Origin: Luteibacter yeojuensis
GTDB lineage: Bacteria > Pseudomonadota > Gammaproteobacteria > Xanthomonadales > Rhodanobacteraceae
Direction: 5' to 3'
DNA length: 64,000 nucleotides
NCBI RefSeq assembly: GCF_011742875.1
Contig: NZ_JAAQTL010000001.1
Span: forward strand, 2,170,001-2,234,000
The notes under the pieces were generated by a model. That model had not been told where the DNA came from and ran no database searches. It saw only the letters and a list, made by a program, of their open reading frames with translations. This document shows, piece by piece, positions 1 to 11,213 of the stretch. Position numbers and translations under genes: made by a program. The stretch's first letter is position 1. Every line of letters begins with the position of its first letter.

Positions 1-90
1 ATTTGGAGGGGTCCGCCGTTCAGCATAAAAAAGATCTATAGGCGGTCCCGGCATGTCAAAATCGGACCCTTTACAGTCTCGGACCGTGGC

Positions 91-1136
91 ATGAGAACTT
101 TGTTGGTCACCGGCGGTGCCGGCTTCATCGGCGCGAACTTTGTGCTTCAGGCCGTAGCCGACGGTCTGCATGTGATCAACCTCGACAAGCTGACCTACGC
201 AGGCAACCTGCAGACGCTTCAGTCCATTGAGAATGATCCCAAACACAACTTCGTGGAAGGCGACATCGGCGACCGTGACGTCGTCATCCACCTTCTGACA
301 GAGTACCGTCCCGATGCGGTCGTCAACTTCGCTGCGGAGAGCCACGTAGACCGTTCCATCGACGGCCCGGCGGCATTCATCGAAACCAATGTCGTGAGCA
401 CGCTTGGTTTGCTCGAAGCGACCCGCGACTACTGGCGTGGCCTGAAGGACGCGGACGCCGGAGCTTTTCGTTTCCTGCACGTCTCCACCGACGAAGTATA
501 TGGTTCGCTGGGTGCCGAGGGCTATTTCACGGAATCCACACCCTACGCTCCCAACTCGCCCTACTCGGCATCGAAGGCCGCCTCCGATCACCTGGTTCGC
601 GCCTTCCATCATACCTATGGCCTGCCGGTCCTGACGACCAACTGCTCGAACAACTACGGGCCGTACCAGTTTCCCGAAAAGCTGATACCGCTGGTCATCC
701 AGAAAGCGCTCGCCGGGGAGGCCCTCCCGGTCTACGGCGACGGCATGAACGTGCGTGACTGGCTGTTTGTCGAAGACCACTGCAGCGCCATCCGTCGCGT
801 GCTCGAGGCTGGCCGGGTGGGCGAGACCTACAACATTGGCGGCAACTCCGAGCGCGCGAACATCGTGGTCGTCAAGACCATCTGCGCGATCCTCGACGAG
901 GTCGCGCCGCTGGCCGACGGCCGGGCACATGAGAGCCTCATCACCTTCGTCCGCGATCGCCCCGGTCACGACCGCCGCTACGCGATCGATGCGAGCAAGC
1001 TGAAGAGCGAACTCGGCTGGACCCCGGCCCACACCTTCGAAGCCGGCATCCGGGCCACGGTCCAGTGGTACCTGGACAACAAGCCATGGGTGCAGGGCAT
1101 CCTCGACGGCAGCTACAAACTGGAGCGACTCGGCGC

Positions 1137-1140
<4 letters not shown>
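91..1140 (+). CDS. rmlB: dTDP-glucose 4,6-dehydratase RmlB
   Basis: This enzyme performs the second step of dTDP-L-rhamnose synthesis, turning dTDP-glucose into dTDP-4-keto-6-deoxyglucose with bound NAD. The 349-residue product is full length for the family. It has the Rossmann motif TGGAGFIG at about residues 7-14, the STDEVYG segment near residue 134, and the YSASK catalytic Tyr-Lys pair near residue 158. It is the first gene of rmlBACD, and its stop overlaps the start of rmlA in an ATGA junction, which indicates translational coupling. The 90 bp in front of it hold the only visible promoter space, and no clear consensus stands out there. Confidence 0.97.
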
Positions 1141-2017
<877 letters not shown>

Positions 2018-2021
<4 letters not shown>

Positions 2022-2575
2022 AGTTCATTGAAACCAGCCTGCCGGGATGCGTGGTGATCGAGCCTCAGGTATTCGGCGACGCTCGCGGATTCTTTTACGA
2101 AAGCTATAACGAAGCGAAGTACTGCGAGGCCGGCATCGAGCGAAAGTTCGTGCAGTCCAATGTCTCGCGTTCCGCACGAGGCGTTCTTCGCGGCCTGCAT
2201 TATCAGTGGCCGCATCCCCAGGGCAAGCTGGTCAGCGTGCTCGAAGGCGAGGTTTACGACGTGGCCGTCGACATCCGTGTCGGCTCGCCAACCTTCGGCA
2301 AGTGGGCGGGCGTGATGCTGACGGCGGAAAATCACCGGCACTTCTGGATACCGGAAGGTTTTGCCCACGGTTTCTGCGTCGTATCGGAGCACGCGACCTT
2401 CTCGTACCAGTGCACCGATCTCTACGACGCCAAGGCCGACGGAAGCGTACGCTGGGACGACCCGGCCATCGGTATCGACTGGCCGCTCTCTTCGCCGCTG
2501 TTGTCCGACAAGGACGGGAAAGCTCCCCTTCTTGCCGATGTTCCCGAAGCCAGGCTACCGGAGTACCGGGCGTGA
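2018..2575 (+). CDS. rmlC: dTDP-4-dehydrorhamnose 3,5-epimerase RmlC
   Basis: This cupin-fold epimerase inverts C3 and C5 of dTDP-4-keto-6-deoxyglucose. The ATG is embedded in the rmlA stop (ATGA) and gives 185 residues, normal for the family. Family segments are visible: [12 protein letters not shown] near residue 22, the [10 protein letters not shown] block containing the catalytic His near residue 64, and [12 protein letters not shown] near residue 120. It is the third gene of the coupled rmlBACD operon and overlaps rmlD by four bases. A longer open frame extends upstream but lies entirely inside rmlA. Confidence 0.97.
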
Positions 2576-3495
2576 AGATCCTGTTGCTCGGCGCTCACGG
2601 CCAGCTGGGACAGACATTCATCGCGCACGGCGGCCTCGCCTCGCGTGGTGCGCTCGTCGCCGCCTCCCGTGACGGCCGGGCGCCTGAAGGCATCCGCGGC
2701 GTGCAGGCCGACCTTGCGGACCAGGACGCGCTGCTGGCAGTCCTCGATACAGAACGTCCCGACCTCATCGTCAATGCCGCCGCCTATACCGCCGTGGACA
2801 AAGCGGAAGCCGACGAGGCAATGGCCACCGCGGTCAATGGCGACGCGCCCGGTACGCTGGGACGCTGGGCCGGCGCTCATGGCGCGCTGGTAGTTCACTA
2901 CTCCACTGATTACGTGTTCGCCGGGGATGCCCAGTCGCCTTACGAGCCGGATGCTGACACGGGCCCGCAAGGAGCCTACGGTCGCAGCAAGCTCGCGGGC
3001 GAGCGCGGACTGGAGGCCAGCGCTGCCGATCACCTCATTCTCCGTACCGCATGGGTCTATTCCCCGGTCGGGCATAACTTTCTGAAGACCATGTTGCGCC
3101 TTGGCGCGGAACGCGACGAACTCAAGGTCGTGGCCGATCAGCGAGGCACACCGACCACCACGGCCCTCATCGTCGAAGGCAGTCTCACGGCCATCGATCG
3201 GTGCATGGCAGCTTCCGACAGGTCTTCCCTGACCGGCACCTATCACCTGACGGCCAGCGGCGAGACGACATGGCACGGCTTTGCCGATGCCATTTTCGAC
3301 GAAGCCATCGTGGCCGGGCTGCTAGCCCGGCGGCCCGTGGTCCGGCCCATAGGAACTGCCGATTTCCCCACCCCCGCCAGGCGTCCGGCCTACTCGGTGC
3401 TCGACAACCGATCCTTCGCGCAGACGTTCCGGCACGACTTGCCGGATTGGCGCGCAGGTCTGCACGATATTGTCCACTCGCTCGCATCGCCGTGA
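2572..3495 (+). CDS. rmlD: dTDP-4-dehydrorhamnose reductase RmlD
   Basis: RmlD is the last enzyme of dTDP-L-rhamnose synthesis and reduces dTDP-4-keto-rhamnose with NAD(P)H. The chosen start is a GTG in a GTGA overlap with the rmlC stop, giving 307 residues that begin with the nucleotide-binding fold (LLGAHGQLGQ). The YSTDYVFAG segment and the catalytic YGRSK Tyr-Lys pair are present around residues 104-143. A much longer frame upstream is only rmlC read in another frame. The next gene, xanB, starts 7 bases after the stop and is probably co-transcribed. Confidence 0.96.
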   Translation: MKILLLGAHGQLGQTFIAHGGLASRGALVAASRDGRAPEGIRGVQADLADQDALLAVLDTERPDLIVNAAAYTAVDKAEADEAMATAVNGDAPGTLGRWAGAHGALVVHYSTDYVFAGDAQSPYEPDADTGPQGAYGRSKLAGERGLEASAADHLILRTAWVYSPVGHNFLKTMLRLGAERDELKVVADQRGTPTTTALIVEGSLTAIDRCMAASDRSSLTGTYHLTASGETTWHGFADAIFDEAIVAGLLARRPVVRPIGTADFPTPARRPAYSVLDNRSFAQTFRHDLPDWRAGLHDIVHSLASP

Positions 3496-3502
3496 GGCAC
3501 CC

Positions 3503-4927
3503 ATGCTGATTCCCCTCATACTCAGCGGCGGAAGCGGCACTCGGCTTTGGCCGATCTCGCGCCGCAACCTGCCAAAGCAGTTCCTGTCCCTCGCAGGCAA
3601 GGAGACGCTTTTCCAGCAGACCGTGCGACGCGCGGCGACATTGGCCGACGTGACCGACCCGATCGTCGTGGCCAGCGATGACCAGCGCTTCCTTGCCGCG
3701 GAGCAACTTCAGGAACTCGGTATCACCCGCGCAAGCATCCTGCTCGAGCCGGTTGCCCGGAATACGGCACCGGCGATCGCCGCGGGTGCGCTGGAGGCTT
3801 TGCGCAGAGACAAGGACGCGTTGATCCTGGTGCTGCCCGCGGATCATCTGATCGGCGACGACCAGGCATTCACCGACGCGGTCGCCCGGGCCCGCCCCCT
3901 GGCGGAACAGGGCTGGCTTGTCACCTTCGGCATTCGCCCCGACCGTGCCGAAACGGGATTTGGCTATATCCGCCGCGGCGCCAATCTCGGGGGCGACACG
4001 TTCCAGGTCAGCCAGTTCGTCGAAAAGCCAAACCCGGAGATTGCAGCACGGTACGTGGCCAGCGGCGAGTACGACTGGAATTCCGGCATGTTCCTCTTTC
4101 GTGCGTCCCGTTACCTTGAGGAACTTGGGCAGTACGCGCCGGCCATGCTGTCCGCTGCGGAGGCGGCGTTTGCGCGGGCGAATACGGATCTCGACTTCAT
4201 AAGGCTCGAAGGCGATGCCTTCGCCGCCGCGCCAAGCGATTCCATCGACTATGCCGTCATGGAAAAGACCTCGCGTGCCGCCGTGGTTCCCGTCAGCTGT
4301 GAATGGAGCGATATCGGTTCATGGGACGCCCTCTGGCTGGCTGCTGAAAAGGATGCAAACGGAAACCATCTGGAAGGCGATGTCATCGCCCTCGATACCC
4401 GCAATTCGCTAATCCGGTCGCATGATCGTCATCTCGTCGCCACCATCGGCCTGGAAGACGTCGTGGTCGTAACGACGCCTGACGCCACCCTGGTCGCACG
4501 GCGGGATGCTTCGCAGGACGTCAAGAAGATCGTCGAGCACCTGAAGGCTGCCGGCCGCACCGAACACGACCTCCACCGCGTCGTCCGCAGGCCGTGGGGC
4601 AGCTACGATTCGCTGGAATCGGGAGACAGGTTCCAGGTAAAGCGCATTGTCGTCAAACCTGGCGCGGCGCTCAGCCTGCAGATGCATCACCACCGGGCCG
4701 AGCACTGGATCGTGGTCAAGGGCGTGGCCGAGGTCACGTGCGACGACAAGGTGTTCCTCCTGGCGGAGAACCAAAGCACTTACTTGCCGCTCGGTAGCCG
4801 GCACCGCCTGCGCAATCCCGGCAAGGTACCCGTGGAATTGATCGAGGTGCAGTCCGGCAGCTATCTCGGCGAAGACGATATTGTCCGCTTCGACGATGTC
4901 TACGGCCGAGCGGGAAAGATCAGCTGA
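3503..4927 (+). CDS. xanB: mannose-1-phosphate guanylyltransferase / mannose-6-phosphate isomerase XanB (ManC type)
   Basis: This bifunctional enzyme isomerises fructose-6-phosphate to mannose-6-phosphate and makes GDP-mannose for polysaccharide. The 474-residue product has the guanylyltransferase signature [11 protein letters not shown] at its N-terminus and the sugar-binding FVEKPNPE segment near residue 175. A C-terminal type II phosphomannose isomerase cupin begins near residue 365 ([10 protein letters not shown], then [15 protein letters not shown]). The start is the ATG preceded by GTGAGG; an in-frame ATG 33 bases upstream would overlap rmlD and lacks homology. It closes the rmlBACD run, and its last 8 bases overlap the end of the convergent xanA. 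Confidence 0.95.
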   Translation: MLIPLILSGGSGTRLWPISRRNLPKQFLSLAGKETLFQQTVRRAATLADVTDPIVVASDDQRFLAAEQLQELGITRASILLEPVARNTAPAIAAGALEALRRDKDALILVLPADHLIGDDQAFTDAVARARPLAEQGWLVTFGIRPDRAETGFGYIRRGANLGGDTFQVSQFVEKPNPEIAARYVASGEYDWNSGMFLFRASRYLEELGQYAPAMLSAAEAAFARANTDLDFIRLEGDAFAAAPSDSIDYAVMEKTSRAAVVPVSCEWSDIGSWDALWLAAEKDANGNHLEGDVIALDTRNSLIRSHDRHLVATIGLEDVVVVTTPDATLVARRDASQDVKKIVEHLKAAGRTEHDLHRVVRRPWGSYDSLESGDRFQVKRIVVKPGAALSLQMHHHRAEHWIVVKGVAEVTCDDKVFLLAENQSTYLPLGSRHRLRNPGKVPVELIEVQSGSYLGEDDIVRFDDVYGRAGKIS

Positions 4928-6260
4928 TCAACCGCGACAGCTCTTCGGTCCGCCAGGCAAGCAGCACGGCATCATCCCTGGTTTCGACATTGAGGCGCAG
5001 GAGCGGTTCGGTGTTGGACGACCTTAAGTTGAAGCGCCAGGAACCGAAGTCAGCACTGACACCGTCGACGTACTCGAGAGAAGGCGACTCCTTTTCGTAA
5101 TACGCCAGAACACGCGCTACCGCCGCCTTCGCATCCTCCACCACGAAATTGATCTCGCCACTGCAGGGATACGCCGCCATGCGCTCGGCCAACATGTCGG
5201 CAAGGCTCGTTCCCGTCACGGACAGCCGCTCGGCTATCAACAGCCACGGGATCATTCCCGAGTCGCAATAGGCAAATTCGCGGAAGTAATGATGCGCACT
5301 CATCTCCCCGCCATAGATGGCGTCCTCGGCACGCATCCGCTCCTTGATAAAGGCATGCCCGGTCTTGCTCTCGACAGGCACCCCACCCGCCTGGCGAACC
5401 ATGTCGATGGTGTTCCAGGTGAGCCGCGGGTCGTGGATGATCCTGGCGCCCGGATGCTTCTCCAGCAACTGCGCGGCGAGCAAGCCGACGATGTAATAGC
5501 CCTCGATGAACTCGCCGCTCGCGTCGAAGAGGAAGCAGCGATCAAAATCGCCGTCCCAGGCGACGCCGAAGTCCGCCCCGTGAGCACGCACCGCGTCGGC
5601 CGTAGCCGCACGGTTCCCGGGCAGCAGGGGATTGGGAATGCCGTTGGGAAAGCTGCCATCCGGCTCGTGATTCACGCGCACGAAATCCAGCGGAAGATGG
5701 GCCTGAAGCAAGTCGACGATCTGGCCGGCTCCTCCGTTCCCGGCGTTTACCACCACCTTGAGCGGCCGGATCACACCCAGGTCGATGTAACCGAGGAGAT
5801 GATGGATGTAGGCACTCTTGTCGTGGTCGCCAACCACTCCGCCGCGTGCACCGGCGGGTTCGCCGAAGGCATCCTCTTCCACCATGCGTTCGATGTCGCG
5901 CAGGCCGGTGTCGCCGCTGATCGGGCGCGAGCCCTCGCGCACGAGCTTCATGCCGTTGTAGTCGATCGGATTGTGACTCGCCGTCACCATGATTCCGCCA
6001 GCGACCCGGCGGTGGAAGGTCTGGAAATAGACCTCCTCCGTACCACATAGGCCGATATCGACGACATCGCGGCCCTCGTCATTGAGACCACGCACGACGG
6101 CTCCCGCCAACGCCGGACTGTCGCGCCGGATGTCGTATCCGACGACGACGGCGCCCTCGCCCACCGTGCGCGCAAATGCCCGACCCAGGCGGTACGCGAT
6201 ATCCTCGTTCAACTCGTCCGGCACGCGGCCACGGATATCGTAAGCCTTGAAACACTTCAT
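4920..6260 (-). CDS. xanA: phosphomannomutase/phosphoglucomutase XanA (ManB/CpsG type)
   Basis: The product interconverts hexose-6- and hexose-1-phosphates, feeding both GDP-mannose and dTDP-glucose synthesis. The 446-residue protein matches the Xanthomonas XanA type closely as I remember it. Visible motifs are the YDIRGR N-terminus, the phosphoserine loop TASHNP near residue 96, the metal loop DGDFDR near residue 238, the sugar loop [10 protein letters not shown] and the phosphate loop RSSNTEP near residue 415. It faces xanB tail to tail with an 8-bp coding overlap, whereas in Xanthomonas xanA and xanB lie together. Its start overlaps the stop of the upstream membrane protein gene (ATGA). 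Confidence 0.95.
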   Translation of the reverse strand: MKCFKAYDIRGRVPDELNEDIAYRLGRAFARTVGEGAVVVGYDIRRDSPALAGAVVRGLNDEGRDVVDIGLCGTEEVYFQTFHRRVAGGIMVTASHNPIDYNGMKLVREGSRPISGDTGLRDIERMVEEDAFGEPAGARGGVVGDHDKSAYIHHLLGYIDLGVIRPLKVVVNAGNGGAGQIVDLLQAHLPLDFVRVNHEPDGSFPNGIPNPLLPGNRAATADAVRAHGADFGVAWDGDFDRCFLFDASGEFIEGYYIVGLLAAQLLEKHPGARIIHDPRLTWNTIDMVRQAGGVPVESKTGHAFIKERMRAEDAIYGGEMSAHHYFREFAYCDSGMIPWLLIAERLSVTGTSLADMLAERMAAYPCSGEINFVVEDAKAAVARVLAYYEKESPSLEYVDGVSADFGSWRFNLRSSNTEPLLRLNVETRDDAVLLAWRTEELSRLIS

Positions 6261-7849
6261 GGGTGACCTCCAAGCCCGCCCCGCAACCAGTGGAATACCG
6301 GCTGTCCCTCCCGAGAAGGAAACGTACGGGCTTCCAGCGACTGAATGCCATTCGCCTGCAATGCCTGACGGTAGCGACCTTCATCGGCCGCATTCCAATA
6401 GACAAGGCGAAACTCGGTGATACCGTCCTTCTCCAGCTTCGCGATCGTCGCCGGCTCGATATCGACGCTGTAGCGTACGCGGTTCCCGGTGAGGAAGGCG
6501 AATGAGGTGAAGAACCCCCATTCGGGAAACAGGTAGGCGACATTCGCCGGCACGCCGCGTGCTTCGAGCGCCAGCGTCGTGAGGGCGTCGCTGCTGCGGC
6601 CGCGACCTCCGGTCTTTGCCAGCCACTCGTGGAAGCGGGCCTGCTGGACAAGGTTTCCACCGATCACTGCCAGTGCAAGCGCCACGACAACCGCCATAGG
6701 GACGGGACGGGCGGGAAGACGCGCCAGCTCGGCGAGTTTCGCCGCCAGGAGGGCCGGTAGCAGGTAGACGAAAGGCAAGAGGACACTGAAGTGGTGCGCC
6801 CAGAGTCGATGACCGAACAAGGACGCCACGGCAACGAAGGAGATTGGCATCAGCCCCGGAAGGATCATCATCGTCGCCTGTGGCTGACGCCTGCACACAA
6901 GGACGATGCCGATCGCAACGAGACCCGCGACGGCGGCAACCAGCCACCAGGCCTTCATCGCGCCCCAGGCGCCGGGCAACCCTTGCCCGAAGATCATTGC
7001 CTCGTTCGCGGCATCGCTCGTAGCCAATCCGAGCAAGGCCCACGCATATTGAAGGTTGTTTCCGGAAGCGCCGCTGGCATCGAAGGGCTTGAGCTGCCCC
7101 AGCATCCCGCGCACGAACTCGAGCGTCGGCTCGACACCATGCTTCTTCGCCAGCAGCGAGAGGAACCCGAGCAGGAAGGGTGAAACGCCGACAACGGCGC
7201 CGGCCACCCAGCGCCCCCAATCGCGGCGGGGTATCCAGCAGGCCACCAGGATGGCCATCGCCGGCGCGAAGAAGGCCAGCACGAAATAACCATAACTGGC
7301 GAGGCCAAAAAACACGCCGGACCAGAACACCCGACGCCGGACGATCCACGATCCGCCCTCGGCCGGAAGCGCGAGCAGCATCGAAACGACGAGCCATGCG
7401 GCGCCGCCGAGCACGATGTAGAACTGGGTGCGGAACGACGCCGTGAAGGCGAGTTCCGTCGCAAGGCCTATGCCGGTCGCCAGCGCTAGTCCATGCGCCC
7501 CGGTGAGGCGGCGTGTGAGCTGGTAAAGCGCCGCCAGCAGGATCAGGCCGAATACCGCCTGCTCGAGACGCAGCGAGGTGACACTGAACCCCGTCACGGC
7601 GAAGAAAGGCAGGCCCAGGTAGGCGTTCTGTAGCCCGTGGTAGAAGCTGCCCAGGATGGGAAAGATCTTTGACGGGATCCCCGCACCGGGGTTGTGCCCG
7701 CGATGCAGCCACTGGGCCGCGAGGAAGTCCGGATTAACGGCGTCCATATAGACCCCAGGCAGGTCCGAATGGACGAGAACGAGACCAAGGAACACGCCAA
7801 GCGGCAGCATCCACGCCAGGCGGGCCGCCCAGGCTTCCTTCCAATACAT
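6257..7849 (-). CDS. multi-spanning membrane protein, probable GT-C glycosyltransferase
   Basis: The 530-residue protein is strongly hydrophobic, with about ten or more predicted membrane spans from residue 10 to about 430 and a soluble C-terminal part. An acidic motif, YMDAVNPDF, follows the first span, which resembles the catalytic first loop of GT-C enzymes that use polyprenyl-phosphate sugars. I place it there by topology and context, not by a firm family match. The start is the ATG with a GAGGAGA ribosome site 9 bases upstream; a longer open frame upstream lacks this. It is coupled to xanA by an ATGA overlap and diverges from the GT2 gene at 7950. Confidence 0.6.
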   Translation of the reverse strand: MYWKEAWAARLAWMLPLGVFLGLVLVHSDLPGVYMDAVNPDFLAAQWLHRGHNPGAGIPSKIFPILGSFYHGLQNAYLGLPFFAVTGFSVTSLRLEQAVFGLILLAALYQLTRRLTGAHGLALATGIGLATELAFTASFRTQFYIVLGGAAWLVVSMLLALPAEGGSWIVRRRVFWSGVFFGLASYGYFVLAFFAPAMAILVACWIPRRDWGRWVAGAVVGVSPFLLGFLSLLAKKHGVEPTLEFVRGMLGQLKPFDASGASGNNLQYAWALLGLATSDAANEAMIFGQGLPGAWGAMKAWWLVAAVAGLVAIGIVLVCRRQPQATMMILPGLMPISFVAVASLFGHRLWAHHFSVLLPFVYLLPALLAAKLAELARLPARPVPMAVVVALALAVIGGNLVQQARFHEWLAKTGGRGRSSDALTTLALEARGVPANVAYLFPEWGFFTSFAFLTGNRVRYSVDIEPATIAKLEKDGITEFRLVYWNAADEGRYRQALQANGIQSLEARTFPSREGQPVFHWLRGGLGGHP

Positions 7850-7949
7850 CAAGGCCGTCTCCTCTCGGTCGCAGCCCGTGCGCCGGCGCTGGTTCGCAAG
7901 ATTATACAATCGCAGCAGACACGCCGATCCACCAGGGGACGAACGCCTC

Positions 7950-8900
7950 ATGCAGACAACCACTCCGTCCCACGGTCAGGACGTTGCCGTACTGATTCCC
8001 TGTTTCAACGAGGAACTGGCCATCGCGGAGGTCGTCAGGGATTTCCGCGCCGCGCTGCCGGAAGCCCGCATCCACGTCTTCGACAACGCCTCCACGGACA
8101 GGACCGCCGAGATCGCGAGGGAGGCCGGTGCCATCGTCAGGACCGTCGGCCTTCGCGGCAAAGGCAACGTGGTCCGTCGGATGTTCGCCGATGTCGATGC
8201 CGAGGTTTACGTCCTCGTCGATGGCGATGCCACCTACGACGCAGCCAGCGCCCCGGCGATGATCGAGCGGCTACTGCACGACGGATCGGACATGCTGGTC
8301 GGCGTACGTAAGGACGACAACCTGGCGGGGGCCTACCGCAGCGGCCATCGCCTGGGCAACCGCATGCTGACCGGCTGCGTGGCCATGATTTTCGGCGGCG
8401 CGTTCACCGACATGCTGTCCGGCTACCGCGTGTTCACCCGCCGCTACGTAAAGTCGTTTCCCGCCCTCTCGGCCGGTTTCGAAACGGAAACCGAGTTGAC
8501 CGTCCACGCGCTCGAACTGCGCATGCCGTGGAGCGAAATGGACACACCTTACTCCGCGCGCCCCGAAGGATCGGAAAGCAAGCTGTCCACCTATAAGGAT
8601 GGTTTGCGGATACTCCGGATGATCCTTCGCCTGTTCGTGGCGGAACGTCCCCTGCACTTCTTCGGCATCGTAGGCGCCTTGTCGCTCGTGGTCGGTGTGG
8701 CCATCGCCGTTCCACTGCTGATGACTTATCTGGCAACCCACGAAGTGCCTCGGCTTCCCACCGCAATTCTCTCTACAGGGTTCGCGCTGGTCGCGGCAAT
8801 CTCCATCGTTTGCGGCCTCATCATGGATGCCGTCACGCGCGGCCGGAGGGAAATGAAGCGCCTCTTCTATCTCGGTATCCGCGGACCCACGAGACCCTAG
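7950..8900 (+). CDS. GT2 family glycosyltransferase with C-terminal membrane helices (polyprenyl-phosphate type)
   Basis: The 316-residue protein has a GT-A fold typical of family GT2. It opens with [11 protein letters not shown], continues with [10 protein letters not shown], and has the metal-binding VDGDATYDA near residue 97. Two hydrophobic helices near residues 230-300 suggest membrane anchoring, as in enzymes that load a sugar on polyprenyl phosphate. It may supply such a donor to the divergent GT-C-like protein, which is an inference from the common pairing of these families. The start ATG follows an AGGGGA site. Its stop codon shares the palindrome CTAG with the stop of the convergent acetyltransferase gene. 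Confidence 0.85.
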   Translation: MQTTTPSHGQDVAVLIPCFNEELAIAEVVRDFRAALPEARIHVFDNASTDRTAEIAREAGAIVRTVGLRGKGNVVRRMFADVDAEVYVLVDGDATYDAASAPAMIERLLHDGSDMLVGVRKDDNLAGAYRSGHRLGNRMLTGCVAMIFGGAFTDMLSGYRVFTRRYVKSFPALSAGFETETELTVHALELRMPWSEMDTPYSARPEGSESKLSTYKDGLRILRMILRLFVAERPLHFFGIVGALSLVVGVAIAVPLLMTYLATHEVPRLPTAILSTGFALVAAISIVCGLIMDAVTRGRREMKRLFYLGIRGPTRP

Positions 8901-9370
8901 GGATCGACATACCCGATGACGCTCGCGGGATTACCGACAACGATCGCGCGCTCCGGCACGTTCTTCGTTACCACCGCCCCCGCACCCACCATCGCCCTGG
9001 CACCAATCTCGACACCAGGCAGGATCGTCGCCCCACCCCCTATCGACGCCCCTGACCGAACTACCGTCTGCGGAAACGCCACCGGGTAGGCCCGCGACCG
9101 CGGAAACGGATCGTTGGTGAACGTGACGTTCGGCCCGACGAACACATCATCCTCCAGCCGCACCCCATCCCAGAGCTGCACCCCACTCTTCACCGTCACC
9201 CGGTCGCCCACCACCACGTCGTTCTCGACGAAGCAGTGCGAACAGATATTGCAGTCGGCACCGATGACGGCACCCGGAAGGATCACCACGAACTGCCACA
9301 CCCGCGTACGCGGTCCGATGTGCAGCGCCTGCACATCGGCCAGGGCATGAACGAACGGCTCGTCGCTCAC
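8897..9370 (-). CDS. left-handed beta-helix sugar N-acetyltransferase (WxcM N-terminal/FdtC type)
   Basis: The 157-residue protein is built of hexapeptide repeats that form a left-handed beta-helix. Segments such as IWQF-like [30 protein letters not shown] and [14 protein letters not shown] are typical of dTDP-3-amino-3,6-dideoxyhexose N-acetyltransferases and WxcM N-terminal domains. No aminotransferase or ketoisomerase for such a sugar is in the window, so the substrate is uncertain. The start is a GTG overlapping the glmS stop (GTGA), making it the last gene of the cbs-glmS run. Its stop overlaps the GT2 stop on the other strand. Confidence 0.8.
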   Translation of the reverse strand: MSDEPFVHALADVQALHIGPRTRVWQFVVILPGAVIGADCNICSHCFVENDVVVGDRVTVKSGVQLWDGVRLEDDVFVGPNVTFTNDPFPRSRAYPVAFPQTVVRSGASIGGGATILPGVEIGARAMVGAGAVVTKNVPERAIVVGNPASVIGYVDP

Positions 9371-11196
9371 TCGACGGTGACCGACTTCGCCAGATTGCGC
9401 GGCTGATCCACGTCCGTCCCACGCTGCACGGCGACGTGATACGCCAGCAACTGCATCGGCACGGTAAACACGGCCGGCGCGATCAGGTCGCCGCCGCCAT
9501 CCACGCGCACGGTGGCGATATGCGCCGTGTCCGCATCCATCTCCGCCCGTTCGTCCGCGAACACGATCAGCTCGCCGCCACGCGCCCGCACTTCCTGCAG
9601 GTTCGACTTCAGCTTGTCCAGCAGCGGTCCGTTCGGCGCCACGGCCACGATGGGCATGTTCTCGTCCACCAGGGCCAGCGGGCCGTGCTTCAGTTCGCCG
9701 GCCGGATAGGCTTCGGCATGGATGTAGGAGATCTCCTTGAGCTTCAGGGAGCCTTCCAGCGCCACCGGGAACTGCGCACCGCGGCCGAGGAACAGCGCGT
9801 GCTGCTTGTTGATGAAGTGGTCGGCGATCTTCACGATGGCCGGTTCGCTCTGCAGCGCGTTCTCGATATAACGCGGCAGCGACTGCAGTTCCTTGCAATG
9901 CTCGAGATAGCGCGCGTTGTCCAGCCCGCGGCGACGGCCGAGGTCCAGCGCCAGCAGTGCGAAAGCCGCGAGCTGCGTGGTGAATGCCTTGGTCGAGGCG
10001 ACGCCGATCTCCGGACCCGCGCGGGTCATCAGGCGCAGGTCGGATTCGCGCACCACCGAGGATTCCGGCACGTTGCAGATCGCGAACGTGGCCAGGTAGC
10101 CGCGGCGGCGCGATTCGCGCATGGCGGCCAGCGTGTCGGCGGTTTCGCCGGACTGCGACACCGCCACGAACAGCGTGTTCTCCGGCACCACGACGTCGCG
10201 GTAGCGGTATTCGCTGGCCACTTCGACCACGACCGGGATGCGCGCCAGTTCCTCGATCCAGTATTTCGCCACCATGCCGGCGTGGTAGCTGGTACCGCAG
10301 GCGACGATGTGGATGCCGCGCGTCTTGTCCAGGATGGGATCGGCGTCGATGCCGAAGATGTTCGGCAGGACGCCGTGCGGTCCGATGCGACCCTCGAGCG
10401 TATCGGCGACGGCGCGCGGCTGTTCGAAGATTTCCTTCTGCATGTAGTGGCGGTACTCGCCCCGCTCCACCGAATCCGCGCTGATCTCGCTTTCGTGCGC
10501 GGTGCGGTCCACCGGCTTGCCGTCCAGCCCGAAGACGGCGACGCTGTCGCGGGTGATCTCGACGACGTCGTCCTCCTCCAGGTACATCATGCGGTTGGTG
10601 ACCTTGATCAGCGCCTGCGCGTCCGATCCCAGGAAATGCTCACCGATGCCGATGCCGACCAGCAGCGGGCAGCCACGACGGGCACCGACGATGCGTTCCG
10701 GCTCGTCCAGGCTCATCACCGCGATGGCATAGGCCCCCTCCAGTTCGCGCACGGCGGCGGTGACGGCCTCACGCAAGGGCTTTCCGGCCTTCACATGCTC
10801 GTCGATCACGGCACCCATCACTTCCGTATCCGTCTCGGACTGGAAGGTGCGGCCCTTGGCCTTCAGCGCATCCCGCAGCGAGGCGTAATTCTCGATGATG
10901 CCGTTGTGCACGATGGCGATGCGGCCCTGCACATGCGGGTGGGCGTTCAACTCGCTGGGAACGCCATGCGTCGCCCAGCGGGTATGCGCGATACCCGTGC
11001 CGCCCGGCACCGGGTCGGCGTCGTACAACGCCTCCATTTCGCGGACCTTGCCCTTGGCGCGCACGCGGCGGATCTCGCCGCCGTCCGCAATGGCCATGCC
11101 CGCGGAGTCGTACCCGCGGTATTCCAAGGCCTTGAGCCCCGCGATGAGGATGGGCGCGATATCACGCTGCGCGACAGCGGCGACGATTCCACACAT
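9367..11196 (-). CDS. glmS: glutamine--fructose-6-phosphate aminotransferase (isomerizing) GlmS
   Basis: GlmS makes glucosamine-6-phosphate from fructose-6-phosphate and glutamine, the entry to UDP-GlcNAc for peptidoglycan and LPS. The 609 residues are the normal length. The N-terminal nucleophile Cys2 is in MCGIVAAV. The glutaminase domain holds RYDSAG-like EYRGYDSAG and [13 protein letters not shown]. Two SIS domains follow (CGTSYHAG near residue 300; [20 protein letters not shown] further on), and the end SVTVE is characteristic. It follows cystathionine beta-synthase by 17 bp on the same strand and overlaps the acetyltransferase gene. No glmS ribozyme is expected or seen. Confidence 0.97.
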   Translation of the reverse strand: MCGIVAAVAQRDIAPILIAGLKALEYRGYDSAGMAIADGGEIRRVRAKGKVREMEALYDADPVPGGTGIAHTRWATHGVPSELNAHPHVQGRIAIVHNGIIENYASLRDALKAKGRTFQSETDTEVMGAVIDEHVKAGKPLREAVTAAVRELEGAYAIAVMSLDEPERIVGARRGCPLLVGIGIGEHFLGSDAQALIKVTNRMMYLEEDDVVEITRDSVAVFGLDGKPVDRTAHESEISADSVERGEYRHYMQKEIFEQPRAVADTLEGRIGPHGVLPNIFGIDADPILDKTRGIHIVACGTSYHAGMVAKYWIEELARIPVVVEVASEYRYRDVVVPENTLFVAVSQSGETADTLAAMRESRRRGYLATFAICNVPESSVVRESDLRLMTRAGPEIGVASTKAFTTQLAAFALLALDLGRRRGLDNARYLEHCKELQSLPRYIENALQSEPAIVKIADHFINKQHALFLGRGAQFPVALEGSLKLKEISYIHAEAYPAGELKHGPLALVDENMPIVAVAPNGPLLDKLKSNLQEVRARGGELIVFADERAEMDADTAHIATVRVDGGGDLIAPAVFTVPMQLLAYHVAVQRGTDVDQPRNLAKSVTVE

Positions 11197-11213
11197 GACG
11201 CTTCCCCTGTTCC

